A DNA stretch of 64,000 nt from Ilyomonas limi (GCF_005233845.1 NZ_SZQL01000024.1:1-64000), one strand, 5' to 3'; counted from the first letter of the stretch, positions 35,413-44,474 are shown. Made by a program: numbers and translations. The notes: generated by a model from the letters alone, not told the origin.

Positions 35413-36521
35413 ACTTCCATCACTTTCTTATTTTCCATTACTTCTTTTATGGCTGCAATCAAAGCCCTCACATCATCAGGAAAAATTTGCCCGATATTAC
35501 CGATACGAAAAGCATTCGCTTTACTCAATTTACCAGGATAAATTACAAAGCCACGTTCACTGAGTTGATTATAAAAGTTTTCAAAATTGAAATCGGCATC
35601 ATCCGGGTAAAGAAAAGAAGTAATGATATGCCCTTGTATGCCTGGCTGTAGATATTCTTTAAAGCCGAGCGATGCCATGCCTTCATCCAACATTTTCTTG
35701 TTCATTTTATAACGCTGCTCTCTTGCTTTTACACCGCCTTCCGCTTCCAATTCTTTTAAAGCCTGCCGAAAGGCCAAAATACTTAAGGTGGGTGGCGTAA
35801 AACGGAACTGCCCGTTTGCCTCCAGCCCTTTCCACTGGTCGTACAAATCAAGCGTTAAACTTCTTGCCTGTCCTTTTGCTTTTTCCAATTCTGTTTTTTG
35901 GCACAACACAAATGCAAACCCCGGAACGCCTTCGATGCATTTGTTGGAGGAGGAAACAAGAAAATCAATCTGCATTGCTTTCATGTTCATTTCCACGCCG
36001 CCAAAGCTACTCATCGCATCTACAATAAACACCACGTTGTGTTGCTTGCAAACAGCACCAATTGCTTCTACAGGATTCAATAAACCTGTAGTTGTTTCGC
36101 TGTGAATACAAGCTACGTGCGTAACATCGGGATGTTCTTTTAAAAATACTTCGGTCGCTTCCGGCGTAACAATTTCATCTTCCGCAAAGCGCAATACATA
36201 ATGATTGAGCTGATGAATAGTGGCCATCTTTGCAATACGTTCGCCATAAGCACCGTTTGCCAACACCAGCAACACATCATCTTTTCCAACAGCACTGCTG
36301 ATTACGCTTTCTATTCCAAAGGTACCCGAGCCTTGTATGATCACACATTCATAACCTTCTTCTTTTGAAACATGTGCAAGCTGCAATAACTCATTGCGGA
36401 TTTCTTTTACCGCATGTACAAATTCATGATCTCTTGAGCCAACATCTTCGAGCATGGCTTCTTTTACGGTGAGAGATGTTGTTAGCGGACCGGGAGTGAA
36501 TAATAATTTCTTTTGTGTCAT
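35403..36521 (-). CDS. phnW: 2-aminoethylphosphonate--pyruvate transaminase
   Basis: A 372-residue PLP-dependent aminotransferase that converts 2-aminoethylphosphonate and pyruvate to phosphonoacetaldehyde and alanine in the cytoplasm. LLFTPGPLTTSLTVKEAM and VGSRDHEF open the protein as in PhnW. D168 (FIVDAMSSFGG) should contact the cofactor ring nitrogen, and K194 (SSSNKCIEGVPGF) is the lysine that binds the cofactor, at the same number as in well-studied PhnW proteins. Length is typical. It is part of the operon with PhnY and PhnA homologues, so its product most likely goes to phosphonoacetate and not to a PhnX phosphonatase, which is absent. Confidence 0.93.
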   Translation of the reverse strand: MTQKKLLFTPGPLTTSLTVKEAMLEDVGSRDHEFVHAVKEIRNELLQLAHVSKEEGYECVIIQGSGTFGIESVISSAVGKDDVLLVLANGAYGERIAKMATIHQLNHYVLRFAEDEIVTPEATEVFLKEHPDVTHVACIHSETTTGLLNPVEAIGAVCKQHNVVFIVDAMSSFGGVEMNMKAMQIDFLVSSSNKCIEGVPGFAFVLCQKTELEKAKGQARSLTLDLYDQWKGLEANGQFRFTPPTLSILAFRQALKELEAEGGVKAREQRYKMNKKMLDEGMASLGFKEYLQPGIQGHIITSFLYPDDADFNFENFYNQLSERGFVIYPGKLSKANAFRIGNIGQIFPDDVRALIAAIKEVMENKKVMEVAL

Positions 36522-36605
36522 AATGAAATTTTATTGGTAAATATTTTTTGATATACTGAATACACCATTACACAAATTGTTCTAAGTCTTAAGTAGATTT
36601 ATATC

Positions 36606-36749
36606 CGTCATTGCGAGCGATAGCGAAGCAATCTGTGGGTAGCATTAAATCATTGTTGATGTTTTTTTGTACTTTATAATATTTAACCTAACGGCTTATT
36701 TTGATTTTACTTAAGTCCACAGATTGCTTCGCTATCGCTCGCAATGACG
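36606..36749. repeat. 144-base MITE-like element with 33-bp perfect inverted ends
   Basis: The arm 36606-36638 starts CGTCATTGCGAGCGATAGCG and ends CAATCTGTGG; its exact reverse complement lies at 36717-36749. The 78 bases between are AT-rich and without a reading frame. GTCATTGCGAG...AAGCAATCTG sequences are widespread dispersed palindromes in several bacterial groups. It lies in the 314-base gap between the FAD oxidoreductase and phnW genes, where it could form a long hairpin in the transcript. Confidence 0.85.
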
Positions 36750-36835
36750 TGCATTCATGTTCTTAATACTGCGGATGTTTATTATTCATTTGGCTATACT
36801 AAACATACTTTTATTACATTGTACTGATTTTGAAA

Positions 36836-38068
36836 TTATCCGCTCAGTTTTTTTGAACGTGCTTCTGCACATTTATTCAGCCATGCTTCGCTAAAAGCAT
36901 CTATTTTTCCGAACCTTTCAATATCAAAATGAGAAAAATCGTAAGGATTTGCGTTGCCTGCAGCCATTTCTGCAAAAGCTAATCCTATACCTCCTGAAAC
37001 AGAAATACCTGCACCTACACAGCCTGTTGCCAGCAATAAATTATGTACTCCCGGGGCTGCCCCCATTGATAAATTATTATCGGGCGTATAGCCTGAAAAA
37101 CCAGCGACATAATATTTCAAACCAACATCATATATTGTTGGAAAGAAGCGGGCAAGCCGGTCAATCACTTCCTGCAAATCATTCATTCCTTTGTCTCCAC
37201 TGAAAGAAAAGTGACTGACATCGGCAGGAATATTTTTGGGTGATACACTGAATGATTTTTTTTCGCGAATGCCAAATAACAAACTTCCGCCTTCAGGTCT
37301 CGCATAAGCCTGTGCATCAGGCAGCAGCACAATAGGTGAATTCAACGGAAAAATGTCAGCTCTTTCTGTTATCCAATACTGGCTTCTGGTAGGCGCCATC
37401 GGTAAATCGACACCCGCTTGCTTTGCAAAAATGGGTGACCATGCGCCTGCAGCAATAATTACCACATCCGCGTAAATTTTTCCTCCTGTTGTATTTACAC
37501 CAACCGCCGTATTATTGTCCATCAATACATCGGTAACTTCCACGCCCTGCCGCAAATCTGCTCCCTGCAATTTTGCGCAGCGTGCAAAAAAAGTTCCCAG
37601 TAAATACGGATCGCAATAGGCTTCTTCCGGCATAAAGCCAATGCATAATGCCTCCTCTGTTTTTAACCACGGCGCTTTTTTGTGTGCTGCTGTATTTGAA
37701 AGGTAGGTAGCCGGTTGATTGAATACTTCAGCAATAGCCATCAACTCTTTCAGATCGCTCACTCTTGGTTCGCTTGCTGCTACATGCATGACACCCACTT
37801 TTTTTATATCGAGCGATTCGCCCAACATTTTTTCCATCTCCGGAATAACACGGTACGTTTCTAAGGAAAGCGGGATGAAATATTTCTTTGCTCTGATCTT
37901 GGTGATCAGTGCAGCAGCCCGGCTGGTAGCGGCATTACACAACTCATTACGCTCCAAAACAACGATCTTTTTTCCGGGATTATTTCTTGAGTAATAATAA
38001 GCAATAGCACAACCAAATATGCCGCCGCCTATCACTACTACATTTGCTTTTTCGGAATTAAACTGCAT
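36836..38068 (-). CDS. FAD-dependent amine oxidoreductase (DAO family), PbfC/PbfD-like
   Basis: A 410-residue flavoprotein of the D-amino-acid/sarcosine-oxidase fold. The FAD-binding motif VVVIGGGIFGCAIAYYYSRN is at residues 10-29 and ADVVIIAAGAWSP at about 203-215, with AGFSGYTPDNN and LATGCVGAGISVSGGIG near the C-terminus. In phosphonate clusters such enzymes (PbfC/PbfD types) oxidatively deaminate 2-aminoethylphosphonate or N-methylated forms to phosphonoacetaldehyde, feeding PhnY. Its place between PhnY/PhnA and PhnW supports that role. Which amine it prefers cannot be told from sequence. Confidence 0.8.
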   Translation of the reverse strand: MQFNSEKANVVVIGGGIFGCAIAYYYSRNNPGKKIVVLERNELCNAATSRAAALITKIRAKKYFIPLSLETYRVIPEMEKMLGESLDIKKVGVMHVAASEPRVSDLKELMAIAEVFNQPATYLSNTAAHKKAPWLKTEEALCIGFMPEEAYCDPYLLGTFFARCAKLQGADLRQGVEVTDVLMDNNTAVGVNTTGGKIYADVVIIAAGAWSPIFAKQAGVDLPMAPTRSQYWITERADIFPLNSPIVLLPDAQAYARPEGGSLLFGIREKKSFSVSPKNIPADVSHFSFSGDKGMNDLQEVIDRLARFFPTIYDVGLKYYVAGFSGYTPDNNLSMGAAPGVHNLLLATGCVGAGISVSGGIGLAFAEMAAGNANPYDFSHFDIERFGKIDAFSEAWLNKCAEARSKKLSG

Positions 38069-38099
38069 AAAATATTCATAATTGACTATTCACAATTGA

Positions 38100-39182
38100 C
38101 TATTGGGCCATCACCGTCTTCACCGGCTCACCCACGGGATGATTGGCTGTGAAATGAAAACCTAACAAACTGGCGATGGTTTGTGCAAACTGATCCTGGT
38201 AAATTTGTTCTTTTGTTTTTACTTCACCCAGTGCAGGTGTATCGGGTCCTATTGCTATTAAATAAGTTTCGTTGGCATGGGCAATTTTAGAACCATGGCT
38301 TGTCCACTCATCACCATAGCCACGCCCATGATCGGGGAATATTAAAATGGTTGTTTGATCTTTATAAAAATCATCCTGCTGCAAATAATCCCATAGCTGA
38401 GCAATCATTGCGTCCGCTTTATGCGCAGCATCTAAATACATATCATACTTGCTTCCGTGTGCAAACTCATCGTTATCGCCAAAATCAATATACACCACGC
38501 GCGGATGACTTGCCATCAGGTATGCTTTTGTCATTTCATATGTCATCACATCCAATCTTTCACCCTGCCCAAAAACTTCAGGCATGTTATGCTGCATTAA
38601 ATTCAGTTCTTTTTGCAATGGCGTAAGATTGGGACCTTTCACATCTTCGCCATAAATATTAACCAACATGCCATTGCGGTTGCGGTTGATGATTCTTGCA
38701 ACGGCATCCCACGAAGCAAACGTTACTACTTTTCCATTGTAACCATTTTGTTTATTGATAAATTCTAATACATTTTCATTCGGATTGTCAGGATATTCGT
38801 TGGAGTTAACCAACGAATCGTAATAGCCGGTAAATGTTTCACTGCGACCCGGATAAGAAAACCAGTATTTGTTCTTTACGTTCACCAGATTTCCAAGATC
38901 GCGGTTGCCATAAATCTGTCCATGCTTTGCAATTTCGCTCCACACAAAAGGCATTAATTTTTCTCTTCGCTTTGTTGCATCGGCTGCCCAGTATTTTTGC
39001 ATCAGCCAGGAAGAATCCTGTGAGGTGTATTTTTTATTAAACAGTAAAGCAGAATCGGCACCGCCAAAAAGTTCTTTCCAGCGATAACCATCCATAGAAA
39101 GAAGAATGACGTTTTTGGTTTTGTGTTGGGCAAAAATATTGGTGATGAAAAAGAGTGAAATAATGACAAAGACTGTTCTCAT
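38100..39182 (-). CDS. Exported alkaline-phosphatase-superfamily hydrolase
   Basis: A 360-residue exported protein (signal MRTVFVIISLFFITNIFAQ). NVILLSMDGYRW gives the first metal Asp, GRSETFTGYYD the Ser/Thr nucleophile region, DFGDNDEFAH a metal Asp/His pair, FPDHGRG the Asp-His pair and SHGSKIAHANE the last histidine. The superfamily includes phosphodiesterases, phosphonate monoesterases and PhnA itself. The start at 39182 is chosen because it begins a clean signal peptide. Between PhnY and the FAD enzyme, it plausibly frees aminoethylphosphonate from an ester in the periplasm; this is an inference. Confidence 0.78.
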   Translation of the reverse strand: MRTVFVIISLFFITNIFAQHKTKNVILLSMDGYRWKELFGGADSALLFNKKYTSQDSSWLMQKYWAADATKRREKLMPFVWSEIAKHGQIYGNRDLGNLVNVKNKYWFSYPGRSETFTGYYDSLVNSNEYPDNPNENVLEFINKQNGYNGKVVTFASWDAVARIINRNRNGMLVNIYGEDVKGPNLTPLQKELNLMQHNMPEVFGQGERLDVMTYEMTKAYLMASHPRVVYIDFGDNDEFAHGSKYDMYLDAAHKADAMIAQLWDYLQQDDFYKDQTTILIFPDHGRGYGDEWTSHGSKIAHANETYLIAIGPDTPALGEVKTKEQIYQDQFAQTIASLLGFHFTANHPVGEPVKTVMAQ

Positions 39183-39229
39183 TAAAATGGATTTTATTAT
39201 TGCTATTAATGAATAAATACATTCTTCAG

Positions 39230-39290
39230 CCACGAAGACACAAAAACTCAGAGAAAATTGTGTACACTTCGTGTCTTTGTAGCTTTGTGG
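39230..39290. repeat. Imperfect inverted repeat with CACGAAGACAC-type ends
   Basis: CCACGAAGACACAAA (39230-39244) faces TTCGTGTCTTTGTAGCTTTGTGG (up to 39290). Its halves resemble widespread CCACGAAG/CACAAAG intergenic repeats seen in this phylum. It occupies most of the gap between phnY and the exported hydrolase gene and could fold as a hairpin. Confidence 0.6.
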
Positions 39291-39303
39291 GCATTTGTAT
39301 TAC

Positions 39304-40785
39304 TTACCACGGCATCGAAAATGTTTTTATAAAACTGAAACATTTCATTGCTTCGATCACGCCTTCTTTAATTCCTAAACCCGAATCTTTAATGCCACCA
39401 AAAGGAGAATTTTCAATACGATAGCCCGGCACTTCATTGATGTTTACCGTACCCACTTTTAATTCTTTCACAAAGCGTATGGCGTGCTGCATATTATTGG
39501 TAACCACGCCCGCAGATAAACCGTAGGATGTTGAATTAGACAATGCAATGGCATCATCAATATCTGTAAAGCCGAGAATAGGCGCTAACGGACCAAATGA
39601 TTCGCACATCACCATTTGCGCATCTCTAGGCACATCTGCAATAACTGTTGGTTCCAACAGTGCGCCTTCGCGCTTGCCGCCCAATAAAACTTTTGCGCCC
39701 GCCGCCACTGCTTTTTTAGTTACATCTTCCAAATAAATAGCTGCCGGTTCATCTATTACCGTACCCACTTTTGTTTCAGAATCGGCTGGGTCGCCACAGG
39801 TATATTCTTTTGCTTTTTCAACCAGGCACTTTGTAAATGCTGCTTTGATATTTTCGTGCACCAATATTCTTTTTACCGCAGTGCAGCGCTGACCGGAGTT
39901 TCTGAAAGCGCCTTCTGCTGCCAGTGTTACGGCGAGGTTCATATCTGCATCTTCTAAAATAATTAAAGGATCATTACCACCTAATTCGAGAATTACTTTT
40001 TTATAGCCTGCTGTTTTTGCAATATGCTTTCCTACCGCAACGCTGCCTGTAAAAGAAACAAGGTCTATGCGCTCATCTTTTACCAGTTGTTCTGCCACTT
40101 CGCTGGTAGGACCAAGTAATACGCTTAACATATAATGCGGCAACCCTGCTTCGTATAAAATTTCTGTAAGGCGAATGGCAGTAAGTGGTGTTTTTTCAGA
40201 AGGTTTTAAGATCACCGGCGTTCCAGACGCAATAGCCGGAGCAATTTTATGCACCACCTGGTTGAGCGGATGATTAAAGGGCGTGATAGCAACCGCTACA
40301 TTCAATGGTTCTCTGAATGTGAAGATTTTTCTTGCTTTACCATTGGGCGAAATATCGCAGGAAAAAATTTGCCCGTCGTCTTTTAAACACTCTATGGCTG
40401 CAAACATGAGCACATCATTTGCACGTCCCATTTCATAACGCGCCTCGCGAATTGCCAGTCCGGATTCGGCACTGATAAGCTGTGCCATTTCTTCTTTGCG
40501 CTGCATCAACAAGTGGCGCGTTTTATCCAACACTGAATAGCGTTCGTAACGGTTCAATTTTTTTCCGCCTTTCAATGCAGCTTCAATGGCTTCATTCGTT
40601 TCCTTTGCGCCTGCCAATGCCACTGTTCCTACTATTCTGTTATCGTAAGGGCTACGCACCTGGAGCACATTATCCGATGCTATTGGCTTGCCTGCCACAT
40701 AGCAGGACAAATTCAAAACATGGGTGCCGTTTGCTACTGCAACTTCTTCACTGTTTGCTGTTGCCGAAATAATTGTATTACTCAT
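39304..40785 (-). CDS. phnY: Phosphonoacetaldehyde dehydrogenase
   Basis: A 493-residue NAD(P)-dependent aldehyde dehydrogenase. GNDP and the catalytic Glu267 (VILELGG), the nucleophile Cys301 (FRNSGQRCTAVKR) and the Rossmann SFTGSVAVG are all present. PhnY oxidises phosphonoacetaldehyde to phosphonoacetate. The assignment rests on family similarity plus position: PhnA, which uses the product, is 46 bases upstream, and PhnW, which makes the substrate, is downstream on the same strand. Other aldehyde dehydrogenase activities cannot be excluded from sequence alone. Confidence 0.85.
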   Translation of the reverse strand: MSNTIISATANSEEVAVANGTHVLNLSCYVAGKPIASDNVLQVRSPYDNRIVGTVALAGAKETNEAIEAALKGGKKLNRYERYSVLDKTRHLLMQRKEEMAQLISAESGLAIREARYEMGRANDVLMFAAIECLKDDGQIFSCDISPNGKARKIFTFREPLNVAVAITPFNHPLNQVVHKIAPAIASGTPVILKPSEKTPLTAIRLTEILYEAGLPHYMLSVLLGPTSEVAEQLVKDERIDLVSFTGSVAVGKHIAKTAGYKKVILELGGNDPLIILEDADMNLAVTLAAEGAFRNSGQRCTAVKRILVHENIKAAFTKCLVEKAKEYTCGDPADSETKVGTVIDEPAAIYLEDVTKKAVAAGAKVLLGGKREGALLEPTVIADVPRDAQMVMCESFGPLAPILGFTDIDDAIALSNSTSYGLSAGVVTNNMQHAIRFVKELKVGTVNINEVPGYRIENSPFGGIKDSGLGIKEGVIEAMKCFSFIKTFSMPW

Positions 40786-40831
40786 TATAGATTTGAAATT
40801 TTTGATGATTAATAATCTGATTTATTGATGC

Positions 40832-42085
40832 TCACACATTGGCACCTTCATTCGTTCCGTTGATAGTAAAATCGAAAATGTTGAAGTTGCGTGGATCACC
40901 GGCAGCCTTCTTTTTATAGGTTTCATTCAGCGGATGAGAAATGATCATCGGCACCATTTCTTCGTATCTGCCGCCGTGAGAACGAAGCGTGCCATCCAAT
41001 GCAGAGAGATCATGGTATTGCGGGCTTCGTCCTACTACCACATCTCTTGCAGACAGTACTACCAAATCGCCGGTTCTGTCTTCCGGTTGTTCCAATACAC
41101 GAACAGCAGTGGCTTTATCATATACTTCTGTAATGCCGGGCTGCATCGCTAACCAGTTTTTTACCTCATTAATAATTGATTTATCAGCCACATGCACTAC
41201 CACATAAGAACCCAAAGCGCCATGGTGTTTTACATAAGGATCGGTGATAGGGCAAATAACCCGGAAATGGTCACCAAATTGTTCTTGGAGCATATCTTCT
41301 ACAAACAACACATTGGGCGAACCATCTTCCTTTACTTTAGCATTCATCCCGTGGTCGGCAGTAGCGCCAACGATAGCACCAAGTGCTAACAGTTTTCCAA
41401 CTTCTTTATCCATTGCTTCATAAAAATCCAATGATTCCTTTGTTTCCGGCGCATACGTGTGCTGCATATAATCGGTGAGTGATAAATAGAGAAAATCGGC
41501 TAAACCTTTTTCAATCAAAGCAACACCGGCACGTAGTACAAAAAGGCTTGCATCGGCGCTGTAAATAGCCGGTGTTTGATAGCCCACAATGGCTTCTACA
41601 TCATCAATTCCATGTGTTTCTTTCTTCGCCTGGTTAGCTTTTTCTGCCGAAATGGCAATGCCTTTCATTTTATAAGAAAGAATATCACGCAGTTTTTCTT
41701 TTGCAGTAACAACCGCTACTTTTCTTCCTGCATCAGCGGCGGCAGCAAGAATGGTTTCTGCACGCAGGTATTCAGACGAATTCATCATTACTTCTTTATC
41801 TTTTTCCGTATCATAAAAAAAGTTGCCACTGATGCCATGCACTGCCGGAGATACCCCAGTTACTATAGACGAATTATTTACATTGGTGAAAGAAGGCAAT
41901 GCGCCACGCACCATACCGCGATAGCCTTGTTTGCTCATGCACTTTACATTTGGCATTTTATCGAATGCCATGCTTATATCAAGGTATTCATCGGCAGAGC
42001 CATCAATACAAATAACAACGATGGGGCTTTCTACAGGATGATATGTTGCACCGTTTACAGAGAATGAATTGGTAACTACTGTCAT
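40832..42085 (-). CDS. phnA: Phosphonoacetate hydrolase
   Basis: A 417-residue zinc enzyme of the alkaline-phosphatase superfamily that splits the C-P bond of phosphonoacetate to acetate and phosphate. D28 (VICIDGSADEYL) and T67 (GALPSFTNVNNSSIVTG) match the metal Asp and nucleophile Thr of characterised PhnA, with SLTDYMQHTY, ATADHGMN and RSHGGRYEE supplying the remaining metal ligands. No signal peptide is present, so it acts in the cytoplasm. It is adjacent to phnY, as in known PhnW-PhnY-PhnA pathways. Paralogues with PhnX are not seen here. Confidence 0.92.
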   Translation of the reverse strand: MTVVTNSFSVNGATYHPVESPIVVICIDGSADEYLDISMAFDKMPNVKCMSKQGYRGMVRGALPSFTNVNNSSIVTGVSPAVHGISGNFFYDTEKDKEVMMNSSEYLRAETILAAAADAGRKVAVVTAKEKLRDILSYKMKGIAISAEKANQAKKETHGIDDVEAIVGYQTPAIYSADASLFVLRAGVALIEKGLADFLYLSLTDYMQHTYAPETKESLDFYEAMDKEVGKLLALGAIVGATADHGMNAKVKEDGSPNVLFVEDMLQEQFGDHFRVICPITDPYVKHHGALGSYVVVHVADKSIINEVKNWLAMQPGITEVYDKATAVRVLEQPEDRTGDLVVLSARDVVVGRSPQYHDLSALDGTLRSHGGRYEEMVPMIISHPLNETYKKKAAGDPRNFNIFDFTINGTNEGANV

Positions 42086-42158
42086 TAATTGTGTTTTCTT
42101 TTATGTTGTAATCAACTACTTCCATTTCGCCGGAAGTGTTTTGAAATGTTGTTTTTAA

Positions 42159-42737
42159 TTACGCTTTGCTATCTAAATATTCATTTATAGCATTGATAAA
42201 ATAATGCAGCGGAAGCGTTTTTGCGTTGCGGTCTTTCGCTCCTTCATCCCATAATCTTACTCTGATGATGTCTTTGAAAAAAGGATGTTTTTCAAAGACG
42301 GCGGCTTCCTCTTTACTCATAGCACCGCCCTGCCATTCAAGTGTTTGTAAGCTTGCAAAAGATAATTTTTCTTTATAGCCAGGCTGTGCTGTTACTAAAT
42401 ATCTTTTTGCATCCACATGTTTTTCTACTACTGCGCAAATCCGTTCTGAAAAGCCATTTGTACGTAAGTACTCCGCGCCTATTCCTTCGTGATTCACTAC
42501 ACCATACTTACCCATTGCTTCTGTTTTCTGCCGATGGCGCAGTAAATGCCCAATATCATGTAAAAAAGCACCAAGCACTAATTCTGTATCTGCACCCTCG
42601 TTTATTGCCTGCATGGCACATTGTATCATGTGCGATGTTTGCGATACCGGCTCTCCATCATAATCTTCATCACCATATTTTTCAAATAAAGAAAGAAGTT
42701 CATCAGAAACGGATCCGGTATTAATCTGCTGATTCAT
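42159..42737 (-). CDS. PhnZ-like HD-domain di-iron oxygenase
   Basis: A 192-residue HD protein of the phosphonate-degradation branch. The six PhnZ iron ligands are kept with nearly the same spacing: H36, H60, D61, H83, H107 and D164. Y26 and E29 match the two PhnZ residues that contact the substrate. The family pattern TLEWQGGAMSKEEAAVFEKHP is also present. PhnZ cleaves 2-amino-1-hydroxyethylphosphonate to glycine and phosphate using O2. No hydroxylase of the PhnY* type is in this operon; a PhyH-family gene at 7415-8242 is the only candidate in the window. It precedes phnA. Confidence 0.85.
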   Translation of the reverse strand: MNQQINTGSVSDELLSLFEKYGDEDYDGEPVSQTSHMIQCAMQAINEGADTELVLGAFLHDIGHLLRHRQKTEAMGKYGVVNHEGIGAEYLRTNGFSERICAVVEKHVDAKRYLVTAQPGYKEKLSFASLQTLEWQGGAMSKEEAAVFEKHPFFKDIIRVRLWDEGAKDRNAKTLPLHYFINAINEYLDSKA

Positions 42738-42774
42738 GTTGTTATTATTTTAATACTTTTTGGAAGAGGGATCC

Positions 42775-42791
42775 GGCACTTTGAAAGTGCC
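42775..42791. repeat. Perfect GGCACTTT/AAAGTGCC palindrome
   Basis: GGCACTTT (42775-42782), one G, and AAAGTGCC (42784-42791) make an 8-bp palindromic stem, followed by AGACACC. The octamer recurs near 35378-35412 at the end of phnW. It lies in the 132-base gap between the SusD and HD-domain genes. Confidence 0.6.
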
Positions 42792-42869
42792 AGACACCAA
42801 TAAAACATTTAAAAGCAGCAGCGCCTGGAAAGACTCCGCTGAAAACTATTGCTTATAAGACTAATTATT

Positions 42870-44474
42870 TTATTTAATCAACCACATTTTTGCATTTATA
42901 TCGTCGTTGCCACCATATTGACTTTGCAAAGCAGCCTGAAGATTGGCATTGTTGGCTGTTATTTCATTGGTTGGATATTGCCATCTTAACGGTATAACTC
43001 CACCATTACCTGTTCCGGGTCCGGCATCAAAAGCAGGCACTCCTGTTCTGCGCCATTGATAATATGCCTGATAACCTGAATTGCGGGCATACGCTAGATA
43101 TTTTTGCGTAAGTATTTGCTGTAAACCTGTGCTATTATTGCCGGCATATTTAACTGCCGGTTGATTGAAATAATCGGCAAATTTAAATTGGACAGGATAA
43201 GGTATTTCTGTACCGGCAGCGTTCATTAAAACAACAGTATTACTTCCATCAACAATACCATAAAACGCAAATTGTGCCTCTGTGCCTTTTTCATACCAGC
43301 TTTCTGCATCACCCGTTATCCAGCCTCTGTTAATAGCCTCTGCAATGCAAAAACATATTTCGGGATAACTTAAAATATAGGTAGGCTCTGCAGTATAACC
43401 CGAATAAAAATGATTACGGTTATATAAAGACAATTTTGAATTTGCCAAACCTGAATTAATAAGCGCATTCATAGTACTTAAATCCATGCCTGATGGCGCA
43501 CCTACATACGATGCATAAGAGGTATCGCTATGTCCTAAGCCACGCGCAGGTTCGCCTAACACCATGCAACGCAAATCATGTAATTGGCCTAAAGTTGTTT
43601 CTAATGTTGCCGCAAGGTTTAAACGAAGCTGGTTATTACCATAGTTAGTTATATTGTCCGGATAATAATTGTAGGTGCTGTTATATACATATTGTAAATT
43701 ATCTGCACTGCTTGAAAAAATTGGATATGTAGCCGGATCATTTATAATAGTAGCAAATTGTTGCGGTATATTTAAATCAGCATTGTCATCGGCTCTTTTG
43801 CTCAATTCAATCAACACACGCAATTTATAACTGTTTACTACTTTTTGCCATTCAACTAAAGCATCAAGCCCATTTCCTCCATTTACCGGATTATTAATTC
43901 TTTCTTTATAATAAAAATCTCCGGAGAACTCGAGAAATCCATTCTTTATCAATCCGCCTAAAATGATATTGGCTGAATCAAGCCATAATAAAGATTGCTT
44001 AAATATATCTTTCTGTGTATCATACTTGGGCTGCGTGTTATTTAAACCCTGTAAGGCTTCTGTCATTGGCAGATCACCTACTTTTTCTGTCATGTTCACA
44101 AAGAAAAAGGCACGAAAGAAAAGACCCAATGCGTGATAAGGATTATTATCAGAACCTGCAAGACGCCTGGCTTCTGCTTCCATTTGCAAAGTATTATTAA
44201 GGTCGCCATAATTGAGTGACGCACTTCCGGTCCAATACTCATTGTTTCCGTAATAAACATAGTTAGAGCAGATAAACTGGCACGCCTTATCCGCATCACC
44301 GCCCGGAAAAACAACAAGGTCGCTTAAAATTGATTTTAATACAATACCAGGCGGCACTTTGCCGGGCGATGGCTGGTTTAAATTTTCCGAATAAGCTTCA
44401 AACTTTTTCGTGCAGCCCGCAGCAACAGCTGCTATTACCAGAATAAGTAATAAAGAAGACTTTATAGATTTCAT
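42870..44474 (-). CDS. SusD/RagB family outer-membrane lipoprotein of the phosphonate locus
   Basis: A 534-residue lipoprotein with signal ending AVAAGCTKKFEAYSEN (lipobox AAGC). It has the SusD-like helical N-terminus (HALGLFFRAFFFVNMTEKVGD) and a C-terminal region with YPEICFCIAEAINRGWI, typical of the SusD-like_2 branch. It lies 33 bases after a SusC on the same strand and upstream of the phosphonate enzymes. It should bind the substrate at the surface for import by SusC. The ligand is inferred to be a phosphonate or phosphonate conjugate purely from the operon. Confidence 0.87.
   Translation of the reverse strand: MKSIKSSLLLILVIAAVAAGCTKKFEAYSENLNQPSPGKVPPGIVLKSILSDLVVFPGGDADKACQFICSNYVYYGNNEYWTGSASLNYGDLNNTLQMEAEARRLAGSDNNPYHALGLFFRAFFFVNMTEKVGDLPMTEALQGLNNTQPKYDTQKDIFKQSLLWLDSANIILGGLIKNGFLEFSGDFYYKERINNPVNGGNGLDALVEWQKVVNSYKLRVLIELSKRADDNADLNIPQQFATIINDPATYPIFSSSADNLQYVYNSTYNYYPDNITNYGNNQLRLNLAATLETTLGQLHDLRCMVLGEPARGLGHSDTSYASYVGAPSGMDLSTMNALINSGLANSKLSLYNRNHFYSGYTAEPTYILSYPEICFCIAEAINRGWITGDAESWYEKGTEAQFAFYGIVDGSNTVVLMNAAGTEIPYPVQFKFADYFNQPAVKYAGNNSTGLQQILTQKYLAYARNSGYQAYYQWRRTGVPAFDAGPGTGNGGVIPLRWQYPTNEITANNANLQAALQSQYGGNDDINAKMWLIK

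Noticed and set aside
36606-36749. Reading the long inverted repeat as an attachment site or IS end
   Set aside because: The interior has no transposase and no integrase gene is nearby; a MITE-like dispersed palindrome fits better.
38100-39182. Calling the exported hydrolase a second phosphonoacetate hydrolase
   Set aside because: It is exported and its nucleophile region (GRSETFTG) differs from the PhnA motif; only the superfamily is shared.
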